DNA of 64,000 nucleotides from Acinetobacter lwoffii. Lineage in GTDB: Bacteria; Pseudomonadota; Gammaproteobacteria; Pseudomonadales; Moraxellaceae. A program made the translations under genes and the position numbers. The DNA lies in NCBI RefSeq assembly GCF_019343495.1, contig NZ_CP072549.1, positions 124,001 through 188,000 of the forward strand. The letters run 5' to 3'. Of the stretch, positions 1 through 9,942 are shown in pieces (the stretch's first letter is position 1; each line of letters opens with the position of its first letter). Below the pieces are notes generated by a model that was given only the letters and a program-made list of their open reading frames with translations, made no database searches and was not told the DNA's origin.

Positions 1-182
1 CCATAAAGTAACTGGGCATCTTCACGAACAGCAAGATGGGTCCACAGGGTAATTTTCTGGCCTTTTTGCAACTGACAGAAAGTGGTTAAAGGGGTGTCAA
101 TCTCATAACCTACGCCGTTTACATTTAATAAAACAGTCGGTGCTTCCAGCGCCAGCACTTCCCCAATTAGGCATCCAATCAT
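1..182 (-). CDS. ruvA: Holliday junction helicase subunit RuvA (N-terminal part)
   Basis: This partial gene starts at 182 and runs off the left edge, so about 60 codons are visible. The translation begins MIGCLIGEVLALEAPTVLL and contains NGVGYEIDTPLT and HLAVREDAQLLYG. These are the hallmarks of RuvA domain I, the OB-fold that binds four-way junctions. RuvA forms tetramers on Holliday junctions and loads the RuvB motor during recombinational repair. A good promoter lies 31 bp upstream. The dgt gene on the same strand ends 117 bp further upstream, so ruvA probably has its own transcript. The identification rests on the N-terminus only, but this part is very characteristic. Confidence 0.93.
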   Translation of the reverse strand, partial: MIGCLIGEVLALEAPTVLLNVNGVGYEIDTPLTTFCQLQKGQKITLWTHLAVREDAQLLY

Positions 183-212
183 TTTTTATACATACTCAAA
201 TTTAATACAGGC

Positions 213-241
213 ATAGTAGTCAGCATTTTCGATAAAGGCAA
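213..241 (-). promoter_or_regulatory. Sigma70-type promoter of ruvA
   Basis: On the minus strand TTGCCT (241-236) and TACTAT (218-213) are separated by 17 bp, with the ruvA start codon about 31 bp downstream. The fit to the sigma70 consensus is good and the position is right. No LexA-type box was recognised by eye. Confidence 0.6.
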
Positions 242-299
242 AACTCTATCATTCAAAAGCAGTGATTTTGCTGAGATTATCATCAGGCGCTCGTTCGTG

Positions 300-1640
300 T
301 TAGAGTAACCCGGCTTTATTGCCATGCAGTTCCTGCGCCAGATTATAAGCCTGATGATCCGAGAACTTGGAGACAATATCTAGCACCTGCATAATGTTGT
401 CATAATGATCAGCGCTAAACTGCGCACCCGAGCGTTTTAAAATAGCCATTAAACGCTGCTCTTTAAAGCTTAAAGTTTTGTGCGGCGTGGTCAGTGGAAT
501 AAAGGCATCCAGAATCGTTTGCAGACTTTGATGCGCGATAATTTCCAGACCGGCTTTTTGCGGATGTTCGAAGATCTTGTCTCGCGCCAGTTCTTTGGCC
601 CGGTTAATGCCAATCTCAATGTCGGCACTACAATAACCCAGCAATGAGCCTTGCAATTGGCCCATCAGAATTTCCTGCTGATGTCGGGCAAAGGCTGTGG
701 TGACTTCATCTACCAGACGTTTCATGACCCGACCACGTAAGGCGGCAATTTTTTGTTGCCAGGTGGTATTAGGCAGATTGATTTCTTCAGGTGTGCCATA
801 TTCTCCCAGCAAGTTCAGGAAAACTGGCTCGACTTCGGTGTAACTGAGCATATTCAGGCTAATACCATCTTCCAGATCAATCAGGGCATAGCAGATATCA
901 TCCGCAGCTTCTAGAAGATAGGTCAGCGGATGACGACAATAATGATATTCACCAAGCTGGATTAATCCTAGCTGTTCAGCAATTTCCTGCAAAATCTCTT
1001 TTTCAGACTGGTAACAACCAAATTTAGGACGTCGGCTGGCAGGGGTGTTGCCAGTCGGGTCAATCGCCTCAGAGAGCCACGGATATTTAAGATAGGCACC
1101 GAGCGTGGCATAGGTCAGGCGCATGCCGCCATCATAAGGATGGTAATCGATCTTGGTCAGCAGGCGCAGGCCTTGGGCATTGCCTTCAAACTGGCGTACA
1201 TCGGCTTCCTGTTCAGGACTCAAATCTTTTAAAAAGTCGGTATGAGATGCATCGTCAAACCATTCCCGAATGGCGTATTCACCGGCATGCCCAAAAGGTG
1301 GATTACCGATATCATGTGCCAGACAGGCGGCCTGAATGATGGCACCGACATCAGCCGGAGAAATCCAGGCAGGTAAATTATCTTTGATTTTCTCGGCAGC
1401 CAACATACCGAGTGAACGGCCAATACAGGAAACTTCCAGCGAATGGGTTAAGCGGGTATGAATGCCATCATGCTGGGTCAGTGGATGGACCTGGGTTTTG
1501 CGGTTTAACTGCCGGAAGCTTTGCGAAAAAATAATACGATCATAATCTTTATGAAACGGGCTTCGTGCCAGTTCAGTGCTCTGCTTTTTACTACCAATCC
1601 GAACTGTCGAAAGCAGTTCTAACCAACGCATTTGAGTCAT
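300..1640 (-). CDS. dgt: Deoxyguanosinetriphosphate triphosphohydrolase-like protein (dGTPase)
   Basis: This 446-aa protein belongs to the HD-domain dNTP triphosphohydrolases, which cleave dGTP (and often other dNTPs) to the nucleoside and tripolyphosphate. Near the N-terminus are the family signatures DYDRIIFSQSFRQLNRKTQV and HTRLTHSLEV. They are followed by the metal-binding HD pair in LAHDIGNPPFGHAGE (H109-D110, with H118 in the FGH motif); H66 supplies the first histidine. Length is normal for the family. The start at 1640 is an ATG, and another ATG lies three codons on (1631), so the start is uncertain by 3 aa. It reads towards ruvA on the same strand. Substrate range cannot be judged from sequence. 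Confidence 0.93.
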   Translation of the reverse strand: MTQMRWLELLSTVRIGSKKQSTELARSPFHKDYDRIIFSQSFRQLNRKTQVHPLTQHDGIHTRLTHSLEVSCIGRSLGMLAAEKIKDNLPAWISPADVGAIIQAACLAHDIGNPPFGHAGEYAIREWFDDASHTDFLKDLSPEQEADVRQFEGNAQGLRLLTKIDYHPYDGGMRLTYATLGAYLKYPWLSEAIDPTGNTPASRRPKFGCYQSEKEILQEIAEQLGLIQLGEYHYCRHPLTYLLEAADDICYALIDLEDGISLNMLSYTEVEPVFLNLLGEYGTPEEINLPNTTWQQKIAALRGRVMKRLVDEVTTAFARHQQEILMGQLQGSLLGYCSADIEIGINRAKELARDKIFEHPQKAGLEIIAHQSLQTILDAFIPLTTPHKTLSFKEQRLMAILKRSGAQFSADHYDNIMQVLDIVSKFSDHQAYNLAQELHGNKAGLL

Positions 1641-1791
1641 TTATCATTATTCAGTGATCCACTATTTGCATCATGCCAAAAAACTAGCTCCTGCACTAGG
1701 GCAGTGCGACATGAATTGTCATGCTGCATATGGTTATTTCAGTCAGCTGGAAAAGACTGAGATTAAAAATCGAAATCATCAAATGAACAAT

Positions 1792-1820
1792 AAAAAAGCA
1801 GACTCAATGGTCTGCTTTTT
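1792..1820. terminator. Bidirectional rho-independent terminator
   Basis: The arms AGCAGAC (1797-1803) and GTCTGCT (1810-1816) are flanked by A6 on the left and T5 on the right. It lies 16 bp beyond the stop of the small symporter-associated gene and would end that minus-strand transcript; it is also symmetric enough to act on plus-strand transcription. Confidence 0.75.
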
Positions 1821-1835
1821 GTTTAGGATGAAGAA

Positions 1836-1967
1836 TCAAATTAGCTCTTCGCCATTTTTTTTAGCCTGTTGTGTGTCTTTATAGACATTCAGACAAATCG
1901 TGAACAAGACTAGGCTTGCCACCAAAGGCCAAAAAAGTACATATAGAGTCAATAATTGACTTGTCAT
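1836..1967 (-). CDS. 43-aa membrane peptide downstream of the SSS symporter (putative transporter small subunit)
   Basis: This short gene reads MTSQLLTLYVLFWPLVASLV, then LFTICLNVYKDTQQAKKNGE and ELI. It has one hydrophobic segment (about residues 5-27) followed by a charged tail. The ATG at 1967 is 11 bp after the symporter stop and is preceded by AAGGAG, whose first bases overlap that stop region, so translation is likely coupled. A terminator follows directly. Small single-helix proteins encoded beside SSS or NSS symporters are known and annotated as putative small transporter subunits. Assigning this gene to that group is my inference from position and topology; the function is not established. 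Confidence 0.75.
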   Translation of the reverse strand: MTSQLLTLYVLFWPLVASLVLFTICLNVYKDTQQAKKNGEELI

Positions 1968-1978
1968 CTGAAATCTCC

Positions 1979-3616
1979 TTATTTACTTTTCTCAGATAGC
2001 TGGTGAAATTCAATCACCATCTTGTTGATTTGTTTAAAATCAAATCGTTCTTTACTGTAGACCAGCGTCAACACAGTACATACCAGCGCACTACTGCCAT
2101 ACGCTGTTAGTGAGCTTAACAAGGTGCCGTATTCACGCAGGAAACCGATGGTCCATGGCATGAAGCCAATACTGGCCAATATGCCAACGACCAAACCCAC
2201 TTTCTTGCCGAAGAAACCAAAGGTCATCAGTCCCAGCACCACACCAATCCCCAGGGTCGCAACGAGTTCAAAGCCAAGTGCGATTAATCCCTGGATCGGA
2301 AGCCATTCAAAACGTACTATCAGAAAGCTTAAAAATGCGAGGCCTACTGACCAGTTAAAGGCCCGGGCATTCACCTTGTCCCAATACAGGCTGACAATCA
2401 CCGGGAATACAATAGAACCCCAAAGCGCACCCACAAAAATCAGCATCGACAAAATGTCAAACTTCAAGGTGGCAATCACAATTCCCAGCATGGTGGCAAC
2501 GATCATGGTCATACGACCAATAAACAGCATTTTCTTTGGATCAGGACGGTTTTTCGCAATCTGTTTACCATAAATGTCCGTCATGACAATCGCAGACAGG
2601 GCAGACAGATCCGAGTCAGCGGTAGAAGACAGAGCTCCAATCACCATGATGAATAACAGCGCGACCATAAATGGAGAAAGATAAGTCGCTGCCATTTGCG
2701 GAATCAGGTTATTCAGATTGCCATCAATGGGTTGAATACCTGCAAATAACGCCAATAATCCAAGCATGCCTAGACCAATAACAATTGCAGCATAACCAAT
2801 CGTTGCAGTAATAAAGCTTGGCTTAATCAGATCTTCACGGACTGCAAACAGGCGCTGGGCAATGGTCTGATTACCAATCGCGTAGGCCAATACGGCAACA
2901 AAAAACGGTGCACCTTGTTCCAGAAAGGCTATTTTAGAGAAAAAATCCAGCTGTTCTGGTTGCAGGTTATGAATCCCGCTTTGAAACAGGGAAGGTCCAC
3001 CTAAGGTGAAGAACAAGGTTGGAATAATGATCACAGCCGCGACAATCATCGCCACCAGTTGACCAAAATCGGTAAACACCGAAGAACGGAAGCCCGACCA
3101 GAGGGTATAGGACAGCACACCGATACCGGTAATCAGCACGCCATGGATAAAGCTTAAAGGAGATAAAATTTCAACCAGTGCCCCAGCGGCAGTAAAGTTC
3201 ACCATCAGGCTGATCACACTACCCACAATATTGGAACCCGCCAGAATCATCTGGCTTTGGTTACCATGCCGGGCATGCATGATTTCTGCCAGAGTATGTG
3301 CATTAGGCGCCAGTTCACGAAAGCGCTTGCCAAAGGGATAGATAAATAAAATCATCAGCGCACCCCACAAACCATAGTGGAGGGCACCGGAAACGCCGTA
3401 TGTATATCCGGATGAAGCTGCTGCATAAAACGATGCGGCCCAGATCCAGGTGGCGGTCATACTGGCCGCAGACATTCCAAATCCGATGGAGCCATTCGAG
3501 ACCATGTAGCCATCAACATTTTCATTTTTCTGTTTAATACGTAACGATAGTAAAAAAGTGATGCCATAGAAAAGCACCATCAATAGTACAGTTGCTGTAC
3601 TAGTGAATTGAAACAT
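1979..3616 (-). CDS. Sodium:solute symporter (SSS) family transporter, Dur3-like
   Basis: This 545-aa inner-membrane protein has about 13-14 hydrophobic segments, consistent with the LeuT-fold SSS family. The N-terminal motif DGYMVSNGSIGFGMSAASMT and the later segment ELAPNAHTLAEIMHARHG resemble the urea/polyamine (Dur3-like) branch, in which an APNAHT segment is typical. A conserved core run ALSSTADSDLSALSAIVM is also present. It probably couples Na+ entry to uptake of a small solute; the substrate cannot be read from the sequence. The first two codons are ATG TTT, preceded by AAGGAG. It forms a two-gene unit with the small membrane peptide at 1836-1967. Upstream lies a long gene-free region that must hold its promoter. 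Confidence 0.85.
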   Translation of the reverse strand: MFQFTSTATVLLMVLFYGITFLLSLRIKQKNENVDGYMVSNGSIGFGMSAASMTATWIWAASFYAAASSGYTYGVSGALHYGLWGALMILFIYPFGKRFRELAPNAHTLAEIMHARHGNQSQMILAGSNIVGSVISLMVNFTAAGALVEILSPLSFIHGVLITGIGVLSYTLWSGFRSSVFTDFGQLVAMIVAAVIIIPTLFFTLGGPSLFQSGIHNLQPEQLDFFSKIAFLEQGAPFFVAVLAYAIGNQTIAQRLFAVREDLIKPSFITATIGYAAIVIGLGMLGLLALFAGIQPIDGNLNNLIPQMAATYLSPFMVALLFIMVIGALSSTADSDLSALSAIVMTDIYGKQIAKNRPDPKKMLFIGRMTMIVATMLGIVIATLKFDILSMLIFVGALWGSIVFPVIVSLYWDKVNARAFNWSVGLAFLSFLIVRFEWLPIQGLIALGFELVATLGIGVVLGLMTFGFFGKKVGLVVGILASIGFMPWTIGFLREYGTLLSSLTAYGSSALVCTVLTLVYSKERFDFKQINKMVIEFHQLSEKSK

Positions 3617-4918
3617 ACATACTCCTTAAGCGGGTCACCTTTTGTTTTTGAAAATTAAATCATTGGTGACAGATTAAGGCTCTAAAATAGACAGAGCAGT
3701 GAAGCTATAGAACATCAAAAAATTAGTGTCCGAATATAGAATTTATATTCATCTCTACAGCAGAAAGGAAAAACCATTGCCAGGCCCAGAATTTGGACAA
3801 TTCCTCAGCAATTCGGCTAGAGCTTAACATAAAATCATCAAATTTACTGATGAAGTGTCTATTTGGTAAGATTCTTAGCTGATATAGACATGTGAGTCTG
3901 TAGCTCTGTTAGTTGAATAAAAAAGAAAATTTTTGATATTTTTCTATTAATTACAAATATTTATTTTAAATTTTCAAGTTAAATAAAACATGGTAATAAG
4001 GATTAAATAAAAAAGTAACAAAATTTTATTATTAATCATTTCTTCATTATTTTTTTATATGAGCCTCATAATTCCTGGTGAATTTTCTTATAAATACGAG
4101 TGGTGTTTTGCTATTTATATTGTGCTTTTTACGCATAATAGAACTAATGAATAAGTGATGAAATTTCAAAATATTAGATATGGTGGAGTAATTTTATGGA
4201 TATGATTTTTGGTCTTTTAGATGAGTAAATTCCGCTTAATTATGATCTGAGAAGATAAACATCAAATATGAAAAAATAAAAGGATCAAAATAAGGAATTT
4301 TATTTTTATTCTTTTGGAAGATGAGAATAGATGTCCGGTTTTTATTCTGAAGATTATGTCAAATTAAAATGCCACTCATTATTAATTACTCATTTATATG
4401 GCAGAGTAATTTGCCTCTGGTGCTGTAATGGAGGAGATGAGCGGAGAACTGTTCCTTGTATTGCAGAACGGCAGAAGACTTTTAACCAGTTTTCTAATCT
4501 TAGAAGTCAAAGTTAGGAGTCACTCAAAAGAATTAAAAACAGTCTCAAAAAATACGACTTCATGAAATCTTGTAATCAAGTATTTCATTTTGGCCTAAAT
4601 CGGAGTTTTGGCAGGTCATGACAATAAAACCTGAATTTGAGTTTGCACTGATTGTTGTTGAAAAATAATACAATTTTTACATATAAAATTATTCTGAAGC
4701 GGTTTTGATTTTTCTTTAAAAAAATGTGATAACCTGTGCGACTACATTCAATTTTCCTGACTGAAAATAAACGAAATATTTTAAAAGTCCAGGATATTTC
4801 AGACGTAGTTTTCTGATTTGGCATCTAGCCGATTTCCTTATTTCACAGTAGAATATGCGCTCTCTCAAGTCACATTGTGGCATGGTTGTTCATACCATCC
4901 CGTGGAGCCAAAATCAGC
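3617..4918. other. Gene-free, AT-rich 1.3-kb spacer between the symporter and purL
   Basis: I see no convincing gene here. Short open frames (a 61-codon plus frame at 4331-4516 and a 79-codon minus frame at 4585-4824) have no recognisable domains, and their composition fits AT-rich noncoding DNA. A 10-codon frame at 4197-4229 follows a good GGTGGAG site and may be a chance match. The segment must carry the divergent promoters of the symporter and purL; a possible purL -10 element TAGAAT lies at 4849-4854 without a clear -35 box. Confidence 0.6.
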
Positions 4919-7900
4919 ATGTTTATCGTTGCCGGTGCACCCGCACATTCTTCTTTTAAGAAAACTCAACTATTATCGCGTTTGACGTCAATTAGTTCTG
5001 TTCAATCAATTGAAAGTCAATGGGTCTACCTCTTTGACCAAGCGCTCAGCGAGCAACAACAGCAATCCGCTTTACAGCTTCTCAACGATGGTCAATCTTT
5101 TGAATTGCACCAGGCTGCAAGTGATGAAATCCAGATTTTAGTCACACCGCGCGTCGGAACCATCTCTCCTTGGTCCTCTAAAGCGACGGACATTTTCAAA
5201 AACTGTAATACGCCGGTTCATCGACTTGAACGCGGCGTTTTGTTTACTTTGAAGGGCGTAAAAGAGCTCTCTAAAGAAGCATTGCAAGTACTTCACGACC
5301 GTATGACCGAAAGCGTATTCAATGCGATTGAAGATGCTGCGGTATTATTTGTAGAAACTGCGCCAAAACCACTGAACTCGATTGATATTCTGGGTGAAGG
5401 TAAAGAAGCACTGGTAAAAGCCAATAATGAATTTGGTTTTGCATTATCAATGGACGAAATTGATTATCTGACTGAGGCTTTCATCAAGCTAGGTCGTAAT
5501 CCGAATGACATCGAACTGATGATGTTTGCGCAAGCCAACTCTGAGCACTGTCGTCATAAAATTTTTGGTTCGGAATGGACGATTGATGGTGAAGTTCAGC
5601 CATTGTCATTGTTCCAGATGATCAAGAACACCTATAAAGAATCACCAACAGATGTATTGTCGGCTTATAAAGACAACGCTTCGGTGATTGTTGGTTCGGA
5701 TACCCAGCGTTTTTATCCAACTCAAGAAGACAACGGCCATCAGGTTTATAAATACAAGAGCCAGGCCGCGCATATCCTGATGAAAGTGGAAACCCACAAC
5801 CATCCAACTGCGATTGCGCCATTTGCCGGTGCAGCGACAGGTTCAGGCGGTGAAATCCGTGACGAAGGCGCGACCGGTCGTGGTGGTAAGCCTAAAGCAG
5901 GTTTAACCGGCTTTACGGTATCTAACTTGAATATTCCGGGCTTTGAACAGCCTTGGGAAGAAAACTACGGCAAACCATCCCGTATGGCATCGCCGTTACA
6001 AATTATGATTGAAGGCCCATTGGGTGGTGCTGCGTTCAATAACGAATTTGGTCGTCCAGCTTTAAACGGTTACTTCCGTACCTTTGAACAAAACGTCAAT
6101 GGCGATGTTAAAGGTTTCCATAAGCCCATCATGATCGCGGGTGGTTACGGAAATATCCGTCCAGATCACGTTGAAAAAGATCCGATCTTACCAGGCGATT
6201 TGCTGATCGTGCTCGGTGGTCCAGCCATGCTGATCGGTCTTGGCGGTGGTGCTGCATCTTCTGTAGATAGCGGTAAATTGGGCGAAAACCTTGATTTTGC
6301 TTCGGTACAACGTGAAAACCCGGAAATGGAACGCCGTTGCCAAGAAGTGATCGATACTTGCTGGCGCATGGAAGACCACAACCCAATCGTGTCGATACAT
6401 GACGTGGGTGCGGGTGGTGTATCAAATGCCATGCCTGAACTGGTGAATGATCACGAATTAGGTGCAGTGCTGGATCTTCGTAAGATTCCATCTTTAGAAC
6501 CTGGCATGTCGCCAATGGAAATCTGGTCAAACGAAGCGCAAGAGCGTTATGTATTGGCGATTCGTCCATCTTCTTTAGAATTATTTGAGTCAATCTGTGC
6601 ACGTGAACGTTGCCCGTTCGCAGTACTGGGTGAAGCGACTGAAGCACGTCACTTAACCGTTGAAGATCCATTGTTCGGCAACAAACCAGTGGATATGCCA
6701 ATGCAGGTGATGCTTGGCGGTACGCCACGTATGAGCCGTACCTATGAAACGATTGAACGCAAAGGCGATGACTTTGATGCGGCTAAAGTCACCGATTTAA
6801 AAGATGCGATTTATCGCGTTCTTAAAAACCCGACGGTTGCTTCTAAATCATTCCTGATCAGTATTGGTGACCGTTCAATTACCGGTATGGTCGCACGTGA
6901 CCAAATGGTAGGTCGCTGGCAGGTTCCTGTCGCAGATGCTGCTGTGACTACAACAAGTCTTGTCGGTTACACTGGTGAAGCGATGGCAATGGGTGAGCGT
7001 CCTCCAGTAGCCTTGTTAAATCCTGCTGCTTCTGCACGTTTATCGGTGGCTGAATCGATCTCGAACATCATGTCTGCGAAGATTGAAAAAATCAGCGACA
7101 TCAAATTGTCTGCAAACTGGATGGCTGCTGCGGGTCAACCGGGCGAAGATCAGGCATTGTTCGAAGGCGTGAAAGCCATCGGTATGGAAATGTGTCCTGC
7201 ACTGGGTATCGCGATTCCAGTCGGTAAAGACTCATTGTCTATGCGTACCACCTGGAATGATGAAGGTGAAGACAAGTCTGTGACTTCTCCAATGTCGGGC
7301 GTGATCACTGCATTTGCGCCAGTGACTGATGTGCGTCAAACATTGACTCCTGAACTGAAAGATATTGAATCTATATTGGTTCGTATTGATCTGTCTAAAG
7401 GTCAGTTCCGTTTAGGCGGTTCGATTCTGGCGCAGGTATACAAAGCAATTGGTTCAGTTACTCCTGATGTGGATAGCTTCGATGACTTCAAAGCATTCTT
7501 CGCATTAGTTCAAGACTGGAACAACCGTGGTTTGATCAAGGCATATCATGACATCGGTGATGGTGGTTTATTGGCGACTGTTGCAGAAATGATGTTCGCA
7601 TCACGTCTGGGTGTTGCTCTAGAAGATCAATCAACTGCAAGCCTATTTGCTGAAGAGATTGGTGCAGTGCTGCAAATCTCGAAAGCAGATTGGGAAGCAT
7701 TACAAGCTGAAGTTGCAGCATCTACGCTTAAAGATGCAATTGCAGTGGTTGGTAGTGTAAACAATACGGACCAATTGTCTATCAATGGTCTGGTACTTGA
7801 ACGTGCTGACCTGCAAGTGGCATGGACTGAAGTTTCTCATCAAATCCAGCGCCTACGTGACAACGTACAAACTGCAGATCAGGAATTTGCCTTAATTACT

Positions 7901-8752
7901 GATAAAGCGCACAAAGGTATTATCGCCCAACCAACATTCGACTTGAATGAAGCGATTGAAGCACCTTTCATTAACTTGCGTCGTCCAAATATGGCAATTC
8001 TGCGTGAGCAGGGTGTGAATGGTCATATTGAAATGGCGGCAGCTTTCGACAAAGTCGGTTTCAATACCGTTGACGTCCACATGAGTGACTTGCTGGCAGG
8101 TCGTATCAGCCTGGATGATTTCGAAGGTTTGGTAACGTGTGGTGGCTTCTCGTATGGTGACGTGATGGGCGCTGGTGGGGGCTGGGCGAAATCCGTATTG
8201 TTCAATGCTAAATTGCGTGACCAGTTTGAGAAATTCTTCAACCGTCAAGAAACCTTCTCGCTGGGTATCTGTAACGGCTGTCAAATGTTGTCTCAATTGG
8301 CTCCATTAATTCCGGGTGCGGATGCTTGGCCACGTTTCCATCGCAATACGTCTGAAGTATTTGAAGCGCGCGCAGTGAACGTTCGTGTGGAAAAATCGAA
8401 TTCAGTCTTGTTGCAAGACATGCAAGGTTCGATTCTGCCGATCGCGGTGGCACATGGTGAAGGTCGTGCAGTTACAACGGCGGAAAACTTTGCTGCACTG
8501 AATGCATCGAATCAGGTGGTTCTACGTTATGTAGATAGCCATGGCAATGCAACTGAACAATATCCATTGAACCCGAACGGTTCACCAGAAGGTATTACCG
8601 GTGTAACGTCTCAGGATGGCCGTGCAACGATTATGATGCCGCACCCTGAACGTAACTTCCGCGCGATCCAGCATTCTTGGAAACCAGAAGACTGGGATCA
8701 GGATGGTGCTTGGTTACGTATGTTCCGTAATGCACGTAAATTTATTGGCTAA
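4919..8752 (+). CDS. purL: Phosphoribosylformylglycinamidine synthase (FGAM synthetase), large single-chain form
   Basis: This 1277-aa protein catalyses the ATP- and glutamine-dependent conversion of FGAR to FGAM, the fourth step of purine synthesis. The domains are an N-terminal PurS-like part, a linker, two PurM-like ATP-binding halves and a C-terminal class I glutaminase. Visible motifs include [11 protein letters not shown] and [17 protein letters not shown] (read [13 protein letters not shown]), then [12 protein letters not shown]. The glutaminase has LGICNGCQM with nucleophile C1118, and the PHPERNF triad region near the end. I chose the ATG at 4919 because the product then starts [12 protein letters not shown], the usual start of this enzyme, and a GGAG site sits about 10 bp upstream. 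The longer frame from 4877 is not needed. A terminator follows. Confidence 0.97.
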   Translation: MFIVAGAPAHSSFKKTQLLSRLTSISSVQSIESQWVYLFDQALSEQQQQSALQLLNDGQSFELHQAASDEIQILVTPRVGTISPWSSKATDIFKNCNTPVHRLERGVLFTLKGVKELSKEALQVLHDRMTESVFNAIEDAAVLFVETAPKPLNSIDILGEGKEALVKANNEFGFALSMDEIDYLTEAFIKLGRNPNDIELMMFAQANSEHCRHKIFGSEWTIDGEVQPLSLFQMIKNTYKESPTDVLSAYKDNASVIVGSDTQRFYPTQEDNGHQVYKYKSQAAHILMKVETHNHPTAIAPFAGAATGSGGEIRDEGATGRGGKPKAGLTGFTVSNLNIPGFEQPWEENYGKPSRMASPLQIMIEGPLGGAAFNNEFGRPALNGYFRTFEQNVNGDVKGFHKPIMIAGGYGNIRPDHVEKDPILPGDLLIVLGGPAMLIGLGGGAASSVDSGKLGENLDFASVQRENPEMERRCQEVIDTCWRMEDHNPIVSIHDVGAGGVSNAMPELVNDHELGAVLDLRKIPSLEPGMSPMEIWSNEAQERYVLAIRPSSLELFESICARERCPFAVLGEATEARHLTVEDPLFGNKPVDMPMQVMLGGTPRMSRTYETIERKGDDFDAAKVTDLKDAIYRVLKNPTVASKSFLISIGDRSITGMVARDQMVGRWQVPVADAAVTTTSLVGYTGEAMAMGERPPVALLNPAASARLSVAESISNIMSAKIEKISDIKLSANWMAAAGQPGEDQALFEGVKAIGMEMCPALGIAIPVGKDSLSMRTTWNDEGEDKSVTSPMSGVITAFAPVTDVRQTLTPELKDIESILVRIDLSKGQFRLGGSILAQVYKAIGSVTPDVDSFDDFKAFFALVQDWNNRGLIKAYHDIGDGGLLATVAEMMFASRLGVALEDQSTASLFAEEIGAVLQISKADWEALQAEVAASTLKDAIAVVGSVNNTDQLSINGLVLERADLQVAWTEVSHQIQRLRDNVQTADQEFALITDKAHKGIIAQPTFDLNEAIEAPFINLRRPNMAILREQGVNGHIEMAAAFDKVGFNTVDVHMSDLLAGRISLDDFEGLVTCGGFSYGDVMGAGGGWAKSVLFNAKLRDQFEKFFNRQETFSLGICNGCQMLSQLAPLIPGADAWPRFHRNTSEVFEARAVNVRVEKSNSVLLQDMQGSILPIAVAHGEGRAVTTAENFAALNASNQVVLRYVDSHGNATEQYPLNPNGSPEGITGVTSQDGRATIMMPHPERNFRAIQHSWKPEDWDQDGAWLRMFRNARKFIG

Positions 8753-8770
8753 TTCATTTTAGCTTGAAGA

Positions 8771-8800
8771 AAAAAGGGTTGCAGAAGCAGCCCTTTTTTT
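8771..8800 (+). terminator. purL rho-independent terminator
   Basis: GGGTTGC (8776-8782) pairs with GCAGCCC (8787-8793) around AGAA, followed by a T7 run and preceded by A5. It starts 18 bp after the purL stop. Confidence 0.85.
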
Positions 8801-8873
8801 ATTGCAGAAATTACTGGAATAGCTGCAAAACTGGAAAATCTTTCAGCTTTTGTTTAGACTATCTTCATCAATT

Positions 8874-8901
8874 GCCACCTTTAGGTGGCTTTTGGTTTTT
8901 T
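8874..8901 (+). terminator. Second terminator-like hairpin downstream of purL
   Basis: GCCACC (8874-8879), loop TTTA, and GGTGGC (8884-8889) precede TTTTGGTTTTTT. About 75 bp separate it from the purL terminator. It is either a backup terminator or the 3' end of a short RNA; no promoter was identified between the two hairpins. Confidence 0.6.
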
Positions 8902-9069
8902 AAGGATTTTGATTTTTTAATTTTCCTTCTCTCTACGGACTTGGTTTAGATTTTGCTTTCATATTGTATATAAAGTGCTATGGTATATTTTATGCACAAC
9001 TTTATTGCACTATAAAAGAAAGATGGAATAGATCGGTTCAGTATCAATTCTCAAAGATGAGGTGATGAC

Positions 9070-9195
9070 ATGGCTAAGACACTAAGAATCATGGATAAGG
9101 CAGCAATGCGTCAGAAAGGTTGGTGGTTATTTGGTTTTGTTGTTGGTTTACAGATGCTGTTTTTGGTCGGTAGTTATTTGCTGCAGGGTTCTTGA
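9070..9195 (+). CDS. 41-aa KGW-motif small membrane protein
   Basis: The reading frame gives MAKTLRIMDKAAMRQKGWWL, then FGFVVGLQMLFLVGSYLLQG and S. It has a basic N-terminus with a KGWW motif followed by one transmembrane helix (about residues 18-38). The ATG at 9070 is preceded by GAGGTGAT, a strong ribosome-binding site, and the gene is followed within 15 bp by a perfect terminator. It therefore looks like a complete, independently transcribed small gene. I recall that Acinetobacter small proteins with a KGW motif are annotated as such, but no function is known to me. Position and expression signals support the gene; any role, for example as partner of a membrane complex, is unknown. Confidence 0.8.
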   Translation: MAKTLRIMDKAAMRQKGWWLFGFVVGLQMLFLVGSYLLQGS

Positions 9196-9207
9196 TCATC
9201 AGATTTT

Positions 9208-9233
9208 AAAAAACCACCGTTAAGGTGGTTTTT
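9208..9233 (+). terminator. Terminator of the KGW small-protein gene
   Basis: AACCACC (9212-9218) and GGTGGTT (9224-9230) around GTTAA are flanked by an A run and a T run. Confidence 0.8.
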
Positions 9234-9274
9234 ATCCATACAATAAAAAGAATGATGACAACTTTATAAAAGCC

Positions 9275-9903
9275 ATGGATTAAGTTGAAAAATTAGAATT
9301 AATCCAAAATATTTTGCTTGCAAGAGCAACACATAAGCATCAAGAAAGTGATGATAAACAATATCAGCAATTAAGAAATGATATGCTTAATTCAACAAGC
9401 CAAAACTATTTACCTTCTATGGTAAAAACCTCTAGAAATCTTGATCAATTTTGGCAATTCATAAAGTCGAAATCTGATAATTACAATGATAGAAGAACTT
9501 TTATATATACGGAGTTTCAGCCTTCATTTGAGTTTTTTGAAAAATCAAATATTGCACCTTTGGATAAGGTGATTAAGGATACTATTCTAAAATTAGACTC
9601 TAATTATATTCAGACAACATGGGATAAAGCACTTGAACGTAGACTAGATGATCCACAAGGTGCAATCACACTTGCTCGAACTCTTTTAGAGTTAACGTGT
9701 AAACATATTCTTGATGAGTTAGAAATTGATTATGGAAATAATCTAGACATTAATCAATTATATAGGGTAGTTAGTAAAGAATTAAGTTTGTCACAATCAC
9801 AGCATACAGAACAAGTTTTCAAACAAATTCTAGGTGGTTGTAGTGCGATTGTTGAAGGTATCGGCGCATTGAGAAATAAAGTCGGTGATGCTCATGGACA
9901 AGG
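9275..9903 (+). pseudogene. AbiC-like abortive-infection protein, truncated by an IS element and with an early stop
   Basis: The open frame from a TTG at 9314 encodes about 196 residues up to the IS boundary. It carries the abortive-infection C-terminal domain: DDPQGAITLARTLLELTCKH, then EQVFKQILGGCSAIVEGIGA and LRNKVGDAHGQG. Family members continue for roughly 30-60 residues after this glycine; here the frame enters the IS at 9904 and ends at 9946. An ATG at 9275 lies in the same frame but is followed at codon 3 by TAA, giving M-D-stop-VEKLELIQN before the conserved LLARAT. The gene thus looks damaged at both ends. AbiC-type proteins are associated with phage defence; this copy is presumably non-functional. 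Confidence 0.8.
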
Positions 9904-9928
9904 TGAACCGTACCGGGTTTGTTGGAGA
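9904..9928 (+). repeat. Terminal inverted repeat of the IS, left end in the window
   Basis: The 25 bp starting TGAACCGTACCGGGTTTG match the reverse complement of 11188-11212 at 24 positions (T instead of C at position 20). Confidence 0.9.
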
Positions 9929-9942
9929 CTTTTTTATTTAAG

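Noticed and set aside
1654..1884. 76-codon plus frame between dgt and the symporter
   Set aside because: It overlaps a terminator and the real minus-strand small gene, and has no family pattern.
4331..4516. 61-codon plus frame with a possible ribosome-binding site
   Set aside because: No domain is recognisable, and it lies in AT-rich noncoding-like sequence. I kept it as part of the gene-free spacer.
6129..6728. 199-codon minus frame inside purL
   Set aside because: It is a shadow of purL in another frame, as are the other antisense frames in well-assigned genes.
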